A stretch of 64,000 bases of DNA from Neobacillus sp. CF12 (GTDB lineage Bacteria; Bacillota; Bacilli; Bacillales; Cytobacillaceae), in the NCBI RefSeq assembly GCF_030348765.1, contig NZ_JAUCEU010000007.1:2866001-2930000 (forward strand), read 5' to 3'. The translations under genes and the position numbers were made by a program. The notes under the pieces were generated by a model. It was not told the origin of the DNA. It was given only the letters and a program-made list of their open reading frames with translations, and did no database searches. The stretch's first letter is position 1. The number at the start of each line of letters is the position of its first letter. Below, piece after piece: positions 34,857 through 42,453 of this stretch.

Positions 34857-34883
34857 AAAACGCCTCCAAACTAGGAGGCGTTT
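34857..34883. terminator. bidirectional terminator
   Basis: AAACGCCTCC-AAACTA-GGAGGCGTTT, perfect 10-bp stem between the convergent yhfW-like gene and the 44-aa gene. Confidence 0.88.
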
Positions 34884-34886
34884 ACT

Positions 34887-35021
34887 TTATTTACCATGCG
34901 GACGATTTCGTTTTAACTCTTCACCTGTTGAAAATTCAACAAGTTCAGCGCTGTTTTTCATTCCCTTTTTACGGTTATTATTTCTCTGGGCATTGGCATT
35001 ACCGAGTTTCTGTCTTCCCAT
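34887..35021 (-). CDS. 44-aa basic small protein
   Basis: MGRQKLGNANAQRNNNRKKG... ending KRNRPHGK. Ribosome site AAAGGAGCTG ~7 nt before ATG and terminator directly after the stop support it as a real short gene. Arg/Asn/Lys-rich like minor spore proteins; no family firmly recognised. Confidence 0.65.
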   Translation of the reverse strand: MGRQKLGNANAQRNNNRKKGMKNSAELVEFSTGEELKRNRPHGK

Positions 35022-35076
35022 ACTATCAGCTCCTTTTAGAGAAATTCATAAATAGTATGAGTGAAAGTACGTGAAG

Positions 35077-36546
35077 TTATTCTACCCCAAAAACTGGCGG
35101 TTTTCGGAACTTTGTTAATTGTTCAAAAGCATATGCCGCTTCGATTAATTGAGGTTCACTAAAAGCGGTTCCTGCAAATGTAATTCCAACTGGTTCCCCT
35201 TCAGAGGTAAAACCAGCAGGAACGGCAATGGAGGGATAACCAGCCTTGCCACTAATATAGGAACCCTCTTCACTCGGAAAAAGAATACCATCTAAACGAT
35301 ATTCAATTAGCGCATAATCAATTCCTCTCTCTGTCGAATGAAATTGGTCAAACTCCAGAGCCTTAACATATGCTGCTTCCGTTAAAGAACCACTAGTCGC
35401 AGCGGATTCAATTAAAACTGCCTGTCCATACTTAAGCATTGTTTCTTCATTTTCATTATTATATTGAATAATGTCGTCCAGCGTTCTAGTTGGTATGGAA
35501 GGATGCAGGTTGCTTAAATACGCATTTAAATCTGATTTAAATTCATACGTTAAAACATCGTAAGACCATTTTTCTTTGGCAGATGGAATTTCGATATGCT
35601 CTATAACTTCAGCACCAGCGGCTTCCAAAATGGCTACAGCATCATGAAAAATCTTTTGCTTTTCTTCACTTAACTGGTCGATGAATCCATCCATGGCAAT
35701 ACCAATTCGTTTTCCTTTGAGTCCATCCTTACGTAGGTGTTCGGTAAAGTCTTTCATGGCTAGTGGATTCGTTCTGGTAATTGGATCTTCCTCATCTCTT
35801 CCCGTTAAAACATTCAAGATAAGGACCGCTTCCTTTACAGTCCGAGCCATTGGCCCTGCCGTATCCTGTGTATGGGCAATCGGAATAATCCCCCTTCTGC
35901 TAATAAGACCAACTGTCGGTTTTATGCCAACTAATGAGTTTTGGCAGGATGGATTTAATATCGACCCAGAAGTTTCTGTTCCAATCGCAGCTGGTGCTAA
36001 ATTGGCTGCAATAGCTGCCCCAGATCCTGAACTAGAACCACCAACTTCAAATTGTCCAGGGCCATATGGATTTAAAACCTGTCCTCCGCGTGAGCTATAG
36101 CCGCTTTTCATACCAATAGCCATAAAGTTCGCCCACTCCGTCATATTCGTTTTACCAAGGATTACCGCTCCAGCTTTACGCAGTTGTTCCGCCACATAGG
36201 AATCTTTTAACGCAATTGAATCCTTTAACGCTAAAGACCCTGCACTAGTATGCATTTTATCAGCTGTATCTATATTATCTTTTATCAAAATCGGGATACC
36301 ATGCAACGCACTGCGTGGTCCCGTTTCTTTCCGTTCAGTATCAAGAGCTGCAGCGATATGCAAGGCATCCGGATTTACCTCAAGTATAGAGTGAATGTTC
36401 TTATCATAAATCGATATTCTATGTAAATACATCATCACAAGTTCTTTTGACGTAAGTTCTCCACTCGTCATCTTTTCCTGCATTTGCGTGATAGTTGCTT
36501 CCTCAAGCCATTCATTTAGCCATTTACTTAATTTTGGATTTTCCAT
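35077..36546 (-). CDS. amidase signature family hydrolase
   Basis: 489 residues with the Ser-cisSer-Lys triad: Lys in ILIKDNIDT (~85), the GSSSGSGAA box (~166) and cis-Ser/Ser nucleophile in GTETSGSILNPS (~185). The start at 36546 (MENPKLSK) is preceded by AGGGGGCGAG; an upstream ATG at 36627 would make an unlikely 27-residue extension. Hydrolyses C-N amide bonds. No gatB/gatC neighbour, so it is not the tRNA amidotransferase A subunit. Confidence 0.88.
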   Translation of the reverse strand: MENPKLSKWLNEWLEEATITQMQEKMTSGELTSKELVMMYLHRISIYDKNIHSILEVNPDALHIAAALDTERKETGPRSALHGIPILIKDNIDTADKMHTSAGSLALKDSIALKDSYVAEQLRKAGAVILGKTNMTEWANFMAIGMKSGYSSRGGQVLNPYGPGQFEVGGSSSGSGAAIAANLAPAAIGTETSGSILNPSCQNSLVGIKPTVGLISRRGIIPIAHTQDTAGPMARTVKEAVLILNVLTGRDEEDPITRTNPLAMKDFTEHLRKDGLKGKRIGIAMDGFIDQLSEEKQKIFHDAVAILEAAGAEVIEHIEIPSAKEKWSYDVLTYEFKSDLNAYLSNLHPSIPTRTLDDIIQYNNENEETMLKYGQAVLIESAATSGSLTEAAYVKALEFDQFHSTERGIDYALIEYRLDGILFPSEEGSYISGKAGYPSIAVPAGFTSEGEPVGITFAGTAFSEPQLIEAAYAFEQLTKFRKPPVFGVE

Positions 36547-36633
36547 AACTCGCCCCCTATTCTTATAAATTTTATTATAGAAAGAATAATTCGGCAATTG
36601 AAAAAAAGCAGGAGGATCATTCCTCACTGCCTA

Positions 36634-37770
36634 TTAACGCCGAGCCTTTTGTTCTGGCTCTGCAATTTGCCCTTTGTAAAATATTCTCTTGTTAGGCGTA
36701 ACTTTTAACTCTTGGCAATATGTTTTCAATTCTCTTTCTTCTCGTTCTGTTACCAAAGAAATAACGATGCCATCAGCACCCATTCTACCGGTTCTTCCCG
36801 CCCTGTGCACATACTGGGCAATATCCTTAGGAAAATCTACATGTACTACATGAGTGACTCCCTGGATATCCAATCCACGTGCTGCTACATCTGTCGCAAT
36901 CAGCATTTTTGTCTTACCATCACGGAACGCTTTAAGCTCTGCCTGCCGTTCTAACTTCTTCATATCACTATGTAATATTCCTGCTGATAGCTCTTTAAAA
37001 TGGAACTTTTCTTTGAAAACTTCAATCTCGCCTATATCATTTATAAATGCAAGGGCTTTGATATCATCCAAGCGGACAATTTTTTCAAGCAGCTTAATCT
37101 TATCCCTTGGTTCCGCAACAAAATAAATATGTTCCACTTCGCCAGATGAAGCTAGCTCATCCTTTTCTATACGGATGACTTCTGGTTCCTTCGTCATTTC
37201 CTTCGCCATTTTCTCCGTCCCAGCTTTCATGGTAGCTGAAAATAAAACAACTTGGCGGTCACCCATCGTAGATTTTACAATATTTTGCACGGTGTTAAGA
37301 TGTTCCGGAATCAGCAACTGATCTCCTTCGTCCAAAACAACCAGCTTCACTTCATGCATTTTTACTTTTTTCTGTTTGATTAATTCAAATAGTCGTCCTG
37401 GTGTAGCAAAAATAACATGAGGACGTTTTTTCAACTTTTCAAGTTGACGTTTTACGTTAGCCCCGCCTATAATCGAGGTTCCTCTAATTCCACTGCCTTC
37501 TGACCACTTTTGAAATTCTTGATAAACCTGCATAACCAATTCTTGGGATGAAGCGAGTACCACAGCCTGAATTGACTGCGAATTAGGTTCTATTTTATTT
37601 AATAATGGCAGTAAATAAGCAAGTGTCTTGCCCGTACCTGTTGGAGATTCTGCAATTATGTCTTTTCCTTCAAGAATCAGAGGAATGGCTGTTTCCTGAA
37701 TGGAAGTAGGTTGTTGAAATCCGGACTTTTCCCAGTTTTCTTGTAAAAAAGGGCTTAAGGTATTTAACAT
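36634..37770 (-). CDS. yfmL: DEAD-box-type RNA helicase YfmL
   Basis: 378 residues, a minimal two-domain helicase without RNA-binding extension, like B. subtilis YfmL (ribosome biogenesis, cold). Q motif FQQPTSIQE (~18), Walker A ESPTGTGKT (~40), SAT motif (~178) and HRAGRTGRMG (~318). The Walker B box reads LDEGD instead of DEAD. Stop lies only 7 bp before the next boundary, and the amidase gene 87 bp downstream may be co-transcribed. Confidence 0.9.
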   Translation of the reverse strand: MLNTLSPFLQENWEKSGFQQPTSIQETAIPLILEGKDIIAESPTGTGKTLAYLLPLLNKIEPNSQSIQAVVLASSQELVMQVYQEFQKWSEGSGIRGTSIIGGANVKRQLEKLKKRPHVIFATPGRLFELIKQKKVKMHEVKLVVLDEGDQLLIPEHLNTVQNIVKSTMGDRQVVLFSATMKAGTEKMAKEMTKEPEVIRIEKDELASSGEVEHIYFVAEPRDKIKLLEKIVRLDDIKALAFINDIGEIEVFKEKFHFKELSAGILHSDMKKLERQAELKAFRDGKTKMLIATDVAARGLDIQGVTHVVHVDFPKDIAQYVHRAGRTGRMGADGIVISLVTEREERELKTYCQELKVTPNKRIFYKGQIAEPEQKARR

Positions 37771-37852
37771 ATTTGACTCCTTTTTTTATCTCATTTCTAC
37801 ATATTATATCCATACATGCCTCTGATACTAACCTATTTAGTAAATTGTGTCC

Positions 37853-37885
37853 ATAAAAAACCCATTCCAAGGCATGGAATGGGTT
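37853..37885 (-). terminator. intrinsic terminator of the MBL gene
   Basis: Minus strand AACCCATTCCATGCCTTGGAATGGGTT, 10-bp stem, followed by TTTT. Confidence 0.9.
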
Positions 37886-37889
37886 AGCT

Positions 37890-38729
37890 TTAATTCGTAT
37901 ATCGACTTTCTTTCGGCATGGCGATTTCTCTAAAGTTTGTTGTTAAGTAGCCTAGGTTCTCGCTTAATTCTTTCCCCATCATCGGAAGACCATGCCCGGT
38001 TACCGCTATTTCGGGCTTAAGTGATTCTAGTGTCTTAACAGATTCATACGCAGCCTCCCAATCAGTTGTGTAATATCTCGGGGGTCCGCTAATTTCCTGC
38101 GTTTGTGTTAAAACTTTATAAAGCGATTCTTGTTTAACTGTTACAAAGGCATCCCCAACTATAAGCGCACGATCTTGTTCACGGAAAAAAGATACATGTC
38201 CAGGCGTATGCCCAGGGGTATGAATCCATTTCCAGCCAGGCATATTTGGGATCGAACCGTCTTGTGGTAAGGCCTCCACTTGGTCTCCTATATTAATCCC
38301 ATGATTCGGAAACATCGGGGACATTTTAGCCACAAGTCCTGAGTCGACACTTGGATCCCCAGGTGGATAATCCTTTTTTCCGTTTAAAAATGGTATCTCC
38401 AACTCATGGGCATAAACCGGAACCCGCCACTTTTCTAGAAGTCCGACCAGTGAACCAACATGATCAAAATGACCATGCGTCAAAACAATAGCACTTGGTC
38501 GAGCATGTTCTCCAAAGTGATCCGCAATCATTTCAATAATTTCATCTGCATTCTTAGGCATACCTGCATCGACCAGCACAAATTCATTCTCATTCCCCAC
38601 TAAAGCAAGATTGACAATTTGATTCGTATAACAATATACATCTGGTAAAACCGCGATACCCATTCCACTGCCAATTGAGGTCATAGGCAGAATTGAACCT
38701 TCAAATTTGCTATCCTGATTTTGCTCCAA
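37890..38729 (-). CDS. metallo-beta-lactamase-fold hydrolase
   Basis: 279 residues with the MBL metal motif THGHFDH (~85), further ligands His in HTPGHTPGH (~171), Asp in VGDAF (~193) and a C-terminal TGHGLPM His (~240). Fold members include glyoxalase II, lactonases and sulfur-transfer enzymes; the substrate is not defined by sequence. GGGGGATT precedes ATG. Confidence 0.85.
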   Translation of the reverse strand: MEQNQDSKFEGSILPMTSIGSGMGIAVLPDVYCYTNQIVNLALVGNENEFVLVDAGMPKNADEIIEMIADHFGEHARPSAIVLTHGHFDHVGSLVGLLEKWRVPVYAHELEIPFLNGKKDYPPGDPSVDSGLVAKMSPMFPNHGINIGDQVEALPQDGSIPNMPGWKWIHTPGHTPGHVSFFREQDRALIVGDAFVTVKQESLYKVLTQTQEISGPPRYYTTDWEAAYESVKTLESLKPEIAVTGHGLPMMGKELSENLGYLTTNFREIAMPKESRYTN

Positions 38730-38777
38730 AAGAATCCCCCCTGTTTTGTTTATTATTTAACGGGGAGGATAAATATA

Positions 38778-38987
38778 TTAATCAAATGTTCGTATAGCTA
38801 ATTTATGGATGGTGGAGTTTATTTGTTCCGATTCAATAATGGCTTCATTATAGTTAATTTCCATTTTTCCACTGCCTGGTAAAATTCTTACCATTTCAAT
38901 GCCATTATATCTCTTTATTTTCTTTCTAATTTTACCAATACACCCTGAGCAGGCAACATCATTTAAAGACAACTGAATCATACTCAT
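38778..38987 (-). CDS. heavy-metal-associated (HMA) domain protein
   Basis: 69 residues, ferredoxin-like HMA fold with CSGC metal site (residues ~13-16) in place of CxxC with Met-x-Cys. Start at 38987 fits AGAGGGGATATT; an upstream TTG at 39008 is weaker. Probably a cytosolic metallochaperone or redox adaptor. Divergent from the FNR-like regulator, with two FNR-type sites in the shared promoter region. Confidence 0.78.
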   Translation of the reverse strand: MSMIQLSLNDVACSGCIGKIRKKIKRYNGIEMVRILPGSGKMEINYNEAIIESEQINSTIHKLAIRTFD

Positions 38988-39052
38988 TTTGAATATCCCC
39001 TCTCTCAATCATGGATTCTAGATTAGTTTATATGAATGGCGGCCCTGATAAC

Positions 39053-39082
39053 TTGATTTACATCAAGGTTGATATGAATCAC
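39053..39082 (+). promoter_or_regulatory. paired FNR/CRP-type operators
   Basis: A perfect FNR box TTGAT-TTAC-ATCAA (39053-39066) is followed 2 bp later by TTGAT-ATGA-ATCAC (39069-39082, one mismatch). The sites lie between the divergent HMA and FNR-like genes, 66-95 bp before the regulator's ATG. The second site could be near -41 of a promoter with TAAACT (39105-39110) as -10. Confidence 0.8.
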
Positions 39083-39147
39083 TACAAAGACCCTTCCTGA
39101 AAGATAAACTATATAGTAACGAATTCTTTAAAGGGAGTGGTTAAATA

Positions 39148-39846
39148 ATGTGTTGTAAACATTGCTCTCATGAATCATCCTGCCTCGCAATTGTTCCAGT
39201 TTTTAAAGGACTAAATGAGGACGATAGTAAGCAATTACGGAAGGTAACGCATAGCCGGATGGCTCAAAAAGGAGAATATATTTTTAGAGAAGGTGAGCGC
39301 TCTAGTACTTTATTTGTCGTTAAAGAAGGTCTAATTAAGCTGACTAAATCATCAGCGGACGGCAAAGAACAAATTGTTCGACTACTATTTCCAGGTGATT
39401 TCTTTGGACTATTTTCGCTATTAAGAGATGAGAAACATTATATAAATGCAGAAACCGTCCAACAAACAGTGCTTTGTTCAATTGAGAAAAAGGATTTCTT
39501 AAAAGTGATGGAAGGTAACTCAGATATGGCTTTCCGTTTCCTAGTAGCTATGAACGATCGTCTATATGAAGCCGATGAATCAATGGGGAATCTTAGTTTA
39601 ATGGAAGTGGAACAAAGGCTGGCAAAGGCACTTCTTCTTTTCCACGAAAAATTGAAAATAAAAAATGAGCCTTTTATACTGCCAATAACAAAGAAGGATT
39701 TAGCTAGCTTAATTGGAACAACCCCAGAATCTGTTAGTAGAAAGCTTTTGACTTTTATGTCCCAAAATATTATTCACATGGAGTGTCAAAGGAAGATACA
39801 GATTCTGGAGATGGACCAACTAAAAGAGATATCTGAATTTGGTTAA
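39148..39846 (+). CDS. Crp/Fnr-family regulator with FNR-like cysteine set
   Basis: 232 residues. An N-terminal cysteine group CKHCSHESSC gives C3-x2-C6-x5-C12. A fourth cysteine C110 lies in QQTVLCSIEKK, the position of E. coli FNR C122. cNMP-binding beta roll (~20-130), dimer helix, then winged HTH with DLASLIGTTPESVSRKL. The recognition helix E-S-V-S-R corresponds to FNR E-x-x-S-R that reads TTGAT. It therefore probably holds an oxygen- or NO-sensitive 4Fe-4S cluster and binds the FNR boxes upstream. Ends overlapping the convergent DUF2249 gene by 4 bases. Confidence 0.85.
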   Translation: MCCKHCSHESSCLAIVPVFKGLNEDDSKQLRKVTHSRMAQKGEYIFREGERSSTLFVVKEGLIKLTKSSADGKEQIVRLLFPGDFFGLFSLLRDEKHYINAETVQQTVLCSIEKKDFLKVMEGNSDMAFRFLVAMNDRLYEADESMGNLSLMEVEQRLAKALLLFHEKLKIKNEPFILPITKKDLASLIGTTPESVSRKLLTFMSQNIIHMECQRKIQILEMDQLKEISEFG

Positions 39847-40097
39847 ACTTCATTCAGTTTTATTGCCATAAGTCGAAAATGACCTTGTTCGATTTCATTT
39901 ACAATTGCATTCATTCCCATAGATTGTAAAGTCGCCACTAGTGGTTCGCCGCGATGCGGCAAATGAATTTCAAATATTGTACCCACAGGTGCACCTTTTA
40001 CAAAATTTATTATTTCCCGTCGTGGATGTTCGCCCTTTAAAACTCTCTCGCGAATATCTATGACGGCTTTTTTGCCTTCAATTTGAAAGTTGCTCAT
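39843..40097 (-). CDS. DUF2249 protein
   Basis: 84 residues with the DUF2249 core IDIRERVLKGEHPRREIINF and PHRGEPLVATLQSMGM. A small TusA-like alpha/beta fold, often found beside denitrification, NO-response or terminal oxidase genes; function unknown. AGGAGATG precedes ATG. An FNR-type site lies 64 bp upstream of its start. Confidence 0.82.
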   Translation of the reverse strand: MSNFQIEGKKAVIDIRERVLKGEHPRREIINFVKGAPVGTIFEIHLPHRGEPLVATLQSMGMNAIVNEIEQGHFRLMAIKLNEV

Positions 40098-40160
40098 CTT
40101 TTTTCATCTCCTCTTGAGTAAGAATATCTCCAAGTGTAACACCCTTTTGTATTTAAAAAA

Positions 40161-40174
40161 TTGATTTATATCAC
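40161..40174 (-). promoter_or_regulatory. FNR-type operator upstream of DUF2249 gene
   Basis: TTGAT-TTAT-ATCAC, one mismatch from TTGATNNNNATCAA. It could act on the DUF2249 gene (64 bp) or, less likely, on the CopC-like gene 158 bp to the right. Confidence 0.65.
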
Positions 40175-40331
40175 GTTCATCTTGGATTTTCTTTGTTAAT
40201 TTGTTATACACAGTAGGAATAGTTACTTTTAAATTTTGAACGTATTGTGAACAATATCTTTAATTCGATATAACATTCTAGGAATGGTGGTAGAATGAAG
40301 AACAGCAGATAACAATATATCGGAGTTGAAA

Positions 40332-40631
40332 ATGATGTTAAATAAAATTACTCTACTCTCAACGTTATTGTTCTTTTTATTTGGAGCAAATGTCTTTGCC
40401 CATTCCCATTTGGAAAAAAATACGACACCACCAACCCAAGAAGTCACTGCCGAAGTAGAAACTGCCTCAGTAGATACTGAAACAGTAATAAAAGAACATG
40501 TCACAATAACAAATGAAGCTGCTACAAAGGAACCATCAGCGATCAATTATGTACTACCTGCTATTATTGGTTTGATTATCATATTCGGCTTCGGAAGCTA
40601 TTGGTTGATTTTTAGGAGGAAACAAATCTAG
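40332..40631 (+). CDS. mini CopC-like secreted/anchored copper protein
   Basis: 99 residues: signal peptide, mature N-terminus HSHLEKNTTPP like the copper-site start of CopC (His1), then a Thr/Glu-rich linker (~35-65) and a C-terminal membrane helix (~68-88) with RRKQI tail. The CopC beta-barrel (~100 aa) is missing. The ATG at 40332 follows CGGAGTTGAA. Followed immediately (0 bp) by copD, implying a joint copper-handling role. Confidence 0.65.
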   Translation: MMLNKITLLSTLLFFLFGANVFAHSHLEKNTTPPTQEVTAEVETASVDTETVIKEHVTITNEAATKEPSAINYVLPAIIGLIIIFGFGSYWLIFRRKQI

Positions 40632-41723
40632 ATGTTTATTGCGGGGATAGTAAGTGAGGCATTACTTTATAGTTGTTTTTCTTTATTAATAGGAAGCTTT
40701 ATTCTAAGTCTTTTACCAAAAACTTTACGACCTGAAATTAAGATTCCCAAAAGTGTGCTTTTAGGTGCAGCATTGGGAATCGCTATCTTTTCATTTTTAC
40801 CAGTATTAAAAATTGTTCTATATTTATATGAGGACCTGGGTATTGGCTACACCCTTACGTCTGTATTAACCAATTTTGAAGTTGGTAAGACCTGGATTAG
40901 TACGGGGATTATTTCGTTGATATTGTTCATCTATCTTATCCCCATTAAACTTGAACAAAAACCTTTATTCTCGTTGACTGGTCTCATTTTTACATTAATC
41001 TTAGTTACTTCCCTTGGCTGGTCCAGCCATGCAGCATCCTTATCCAAATTCGCGGGATTCCTTATTCACACCGCTCACTTTTTGGCTATAACAACATGGG
41101 TTGGCATCCTGATGGTGGTAAGCTGGTTTTCACAAAACCATGATCATTGGCTGAAATTCTTGAAGTGGTTTTCGCCTGTTGCCATTTTATGTTTCGTTAC
41201 AACGACCATTACAGGTATATCTTTGATGACTTTTCATATGGAACTGAACGATTATGTCAGTATAAGTGCGATTTCCTATGGCCAGACATTATTAATCAAA
41301 CATATCGCCATTCTTCCATTACTAGCTTTTGCCTTTATCAATAGCTTTTTAATTCGGAAGAGGCTCATAAATGACCCTTCTTATAATCCTCTTCCATGGG
41401 CGAAGTTGGAGAGCATTATTGTTTTAGTTGTTTTTTCTATTACAGGTGCATTGGGACAAGTATCACCCCCGCATGAACTTAGTTCAATGATTAGAGCTGG
41501 TGGTGCATCCAAGCTGTTTTCCTTTTTCCATCCAGGTGAAATAACTTTTCCTATTACCTTTTCCCCTGGGATTGTTTCAATAACCCTATTTCTAATCGCT
41601 TTTCTTTTTCTAGCGTTAGTCATAGTAACTTTTATTAAAAAAGCACCAAAAGCTTTGGCATTAGTATCGAGTCTGCTCTTTATCCTTTCTGGCTATATCG
41701 GTTTTATGTTAAGTATTTCATAA
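40632..41723 (+). CDS. copD: CopD-domain copper import/resistance membrane protein
   Basis: 363 residues, ~9 helices. The CopD region includes LGWSSHAASL, HTAHFLAITTWVGILM with conserved His residues (~137-150) and KHIAILPLLAFAF. It resembles the C-terminal half of B. subtilis YcnJ (CopC-CopD fusion) split into two genes. Likely moves copper into the cell for cuproenzymes. Terminator follows. Confidence 0.85.
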   Translation: MFIAGIVSEALLYSCFSLLIGSFILSLLPKTLRPEIKIPKSVLLGAALGIAIFSFLPVLKIVLYLYEDLGIGYTLTSVLTNFEVGKTWISTGIISLILFIYLIPIKLEQKPLFSLTGLIFTLILVTSLGWSSHAASLSKFAGFLIHTAHFLAITTWVGILMVVSWFSQNHDHWLKFLKWFSPVAILCFVTTTITGISLMTFHMELNDYVSISAISYGQTLLIKHIAILPLLAFAFINSFLIRKRLINDPSYNPLPWAKLESIIVLVVFSITGALGQVSPPHELSSMIRAGGASKLFSFFHPGEITFPITFSPGIVSITLFLIAFLFLALVIVTFIKKAPKALALVSSLLFILSGYIGFMLSIS

Positions 41724-41725
41724 AA

Positions 41726-41766
41726 GAAGCAGCGGGAATAATTGATTCCCACTGCTTCTTTTTTTA
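41726..41766 (+). terminator. intrinsic terminator of copCD
   Basis: GAAGCAGCGGGAAT...ATTCCCACTGCTTC, 14-bp stem with one mismatch, then TTTTTTT. Confidence 0.93.
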
Positions 41767-42384
41767 AAGTGTACGTAATACCGCTCTTACAGGACTTCCA
41801 TCACCCTCTACCAATGGCAGCGGCAGAGCGATTAATTCATAATCACCAGGCTCTACCTGATCCAAAAGGACTGATTCAAGGATATGGATTCCGTTTTCAT
41901 TTAAACTATGGTGAGCATGAAGGTCTTTACTGTCAATAGGATCGACCGACGGAACATCTACCCCAATGAGCCGAATTCCCCTTTCAGCTAAAAATGGCCC
42001 GAGGTCCGCTTCTAAATAAGGAATCTTTTCAGGAAATTCACGGGAATTCTTCCAAGCTAACGTTTTAAACAATACTCTTTGGTAGCCTTCTAGATTAATG
42101 TCCTTCAGATCCTTAGACCCGATGCTATCCTTCTCTGTCATATCAATTACCCTAACTGGCCCTATGTACAAATCAAGGTCCAGTTCAATAATTCTTTTTC
42201 CATTATCATCAAAATGAAAAGGAGCATCAACATGTGTCCCGGTATGCGCACTCATTGAAAGGCTCCCTACATTTACAGACCCACTTTCTGCTTTCGACCA
42301 TGACACCTCATATTGAAAAGGTGTATCTCCTGGCCAAACCGGCATTCCATTTTCTAGCCTTCTGGAAATATCAATTACTTTCAT
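41764..42384 (-). CDS. kynB: cyclase-family hydrolase, kynurenine formamidase-like (KynB)
   Basis: 206 residues. Zn-binding motif HTGTHVDAPFHF (~47-58) and DVPSVDPIDSKDLHAHH (~150-166) match bacterial KynB arylformamidases, which convert N-formylkynurenine to kynurenine. No kynA/kynU neighbour, so another small ester or amide substrate is possible. GGAGTGG precedes ATG. Confidence 0.82.
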   Translation of the reverse strand: MKVIDISRRLENGMPVWPGDTPFQYEVSWSKAESGSVNVGSLSMSAHTGTHVDAPFHFDDNGKRIIELDLDLYIGPVRVIDMTEKDSIGSKDLKDINLEGYQRVLFKTLAWKNSREFPEKIPYLEADLGPFLAERGIRLIGVDVPSVDPIDSKDLHAHHSLNENGIHILESVLLDQVEPGDYELIALPLPLVEGDGSPVRAVLRTL

Positions 42385-42453
42385 TCAACCACTCCTTAGG
42401 GCAGCATTTTTTTAGCCTATTTTAAAAATATATCGCTGCCTTGAGGTTGTCAA

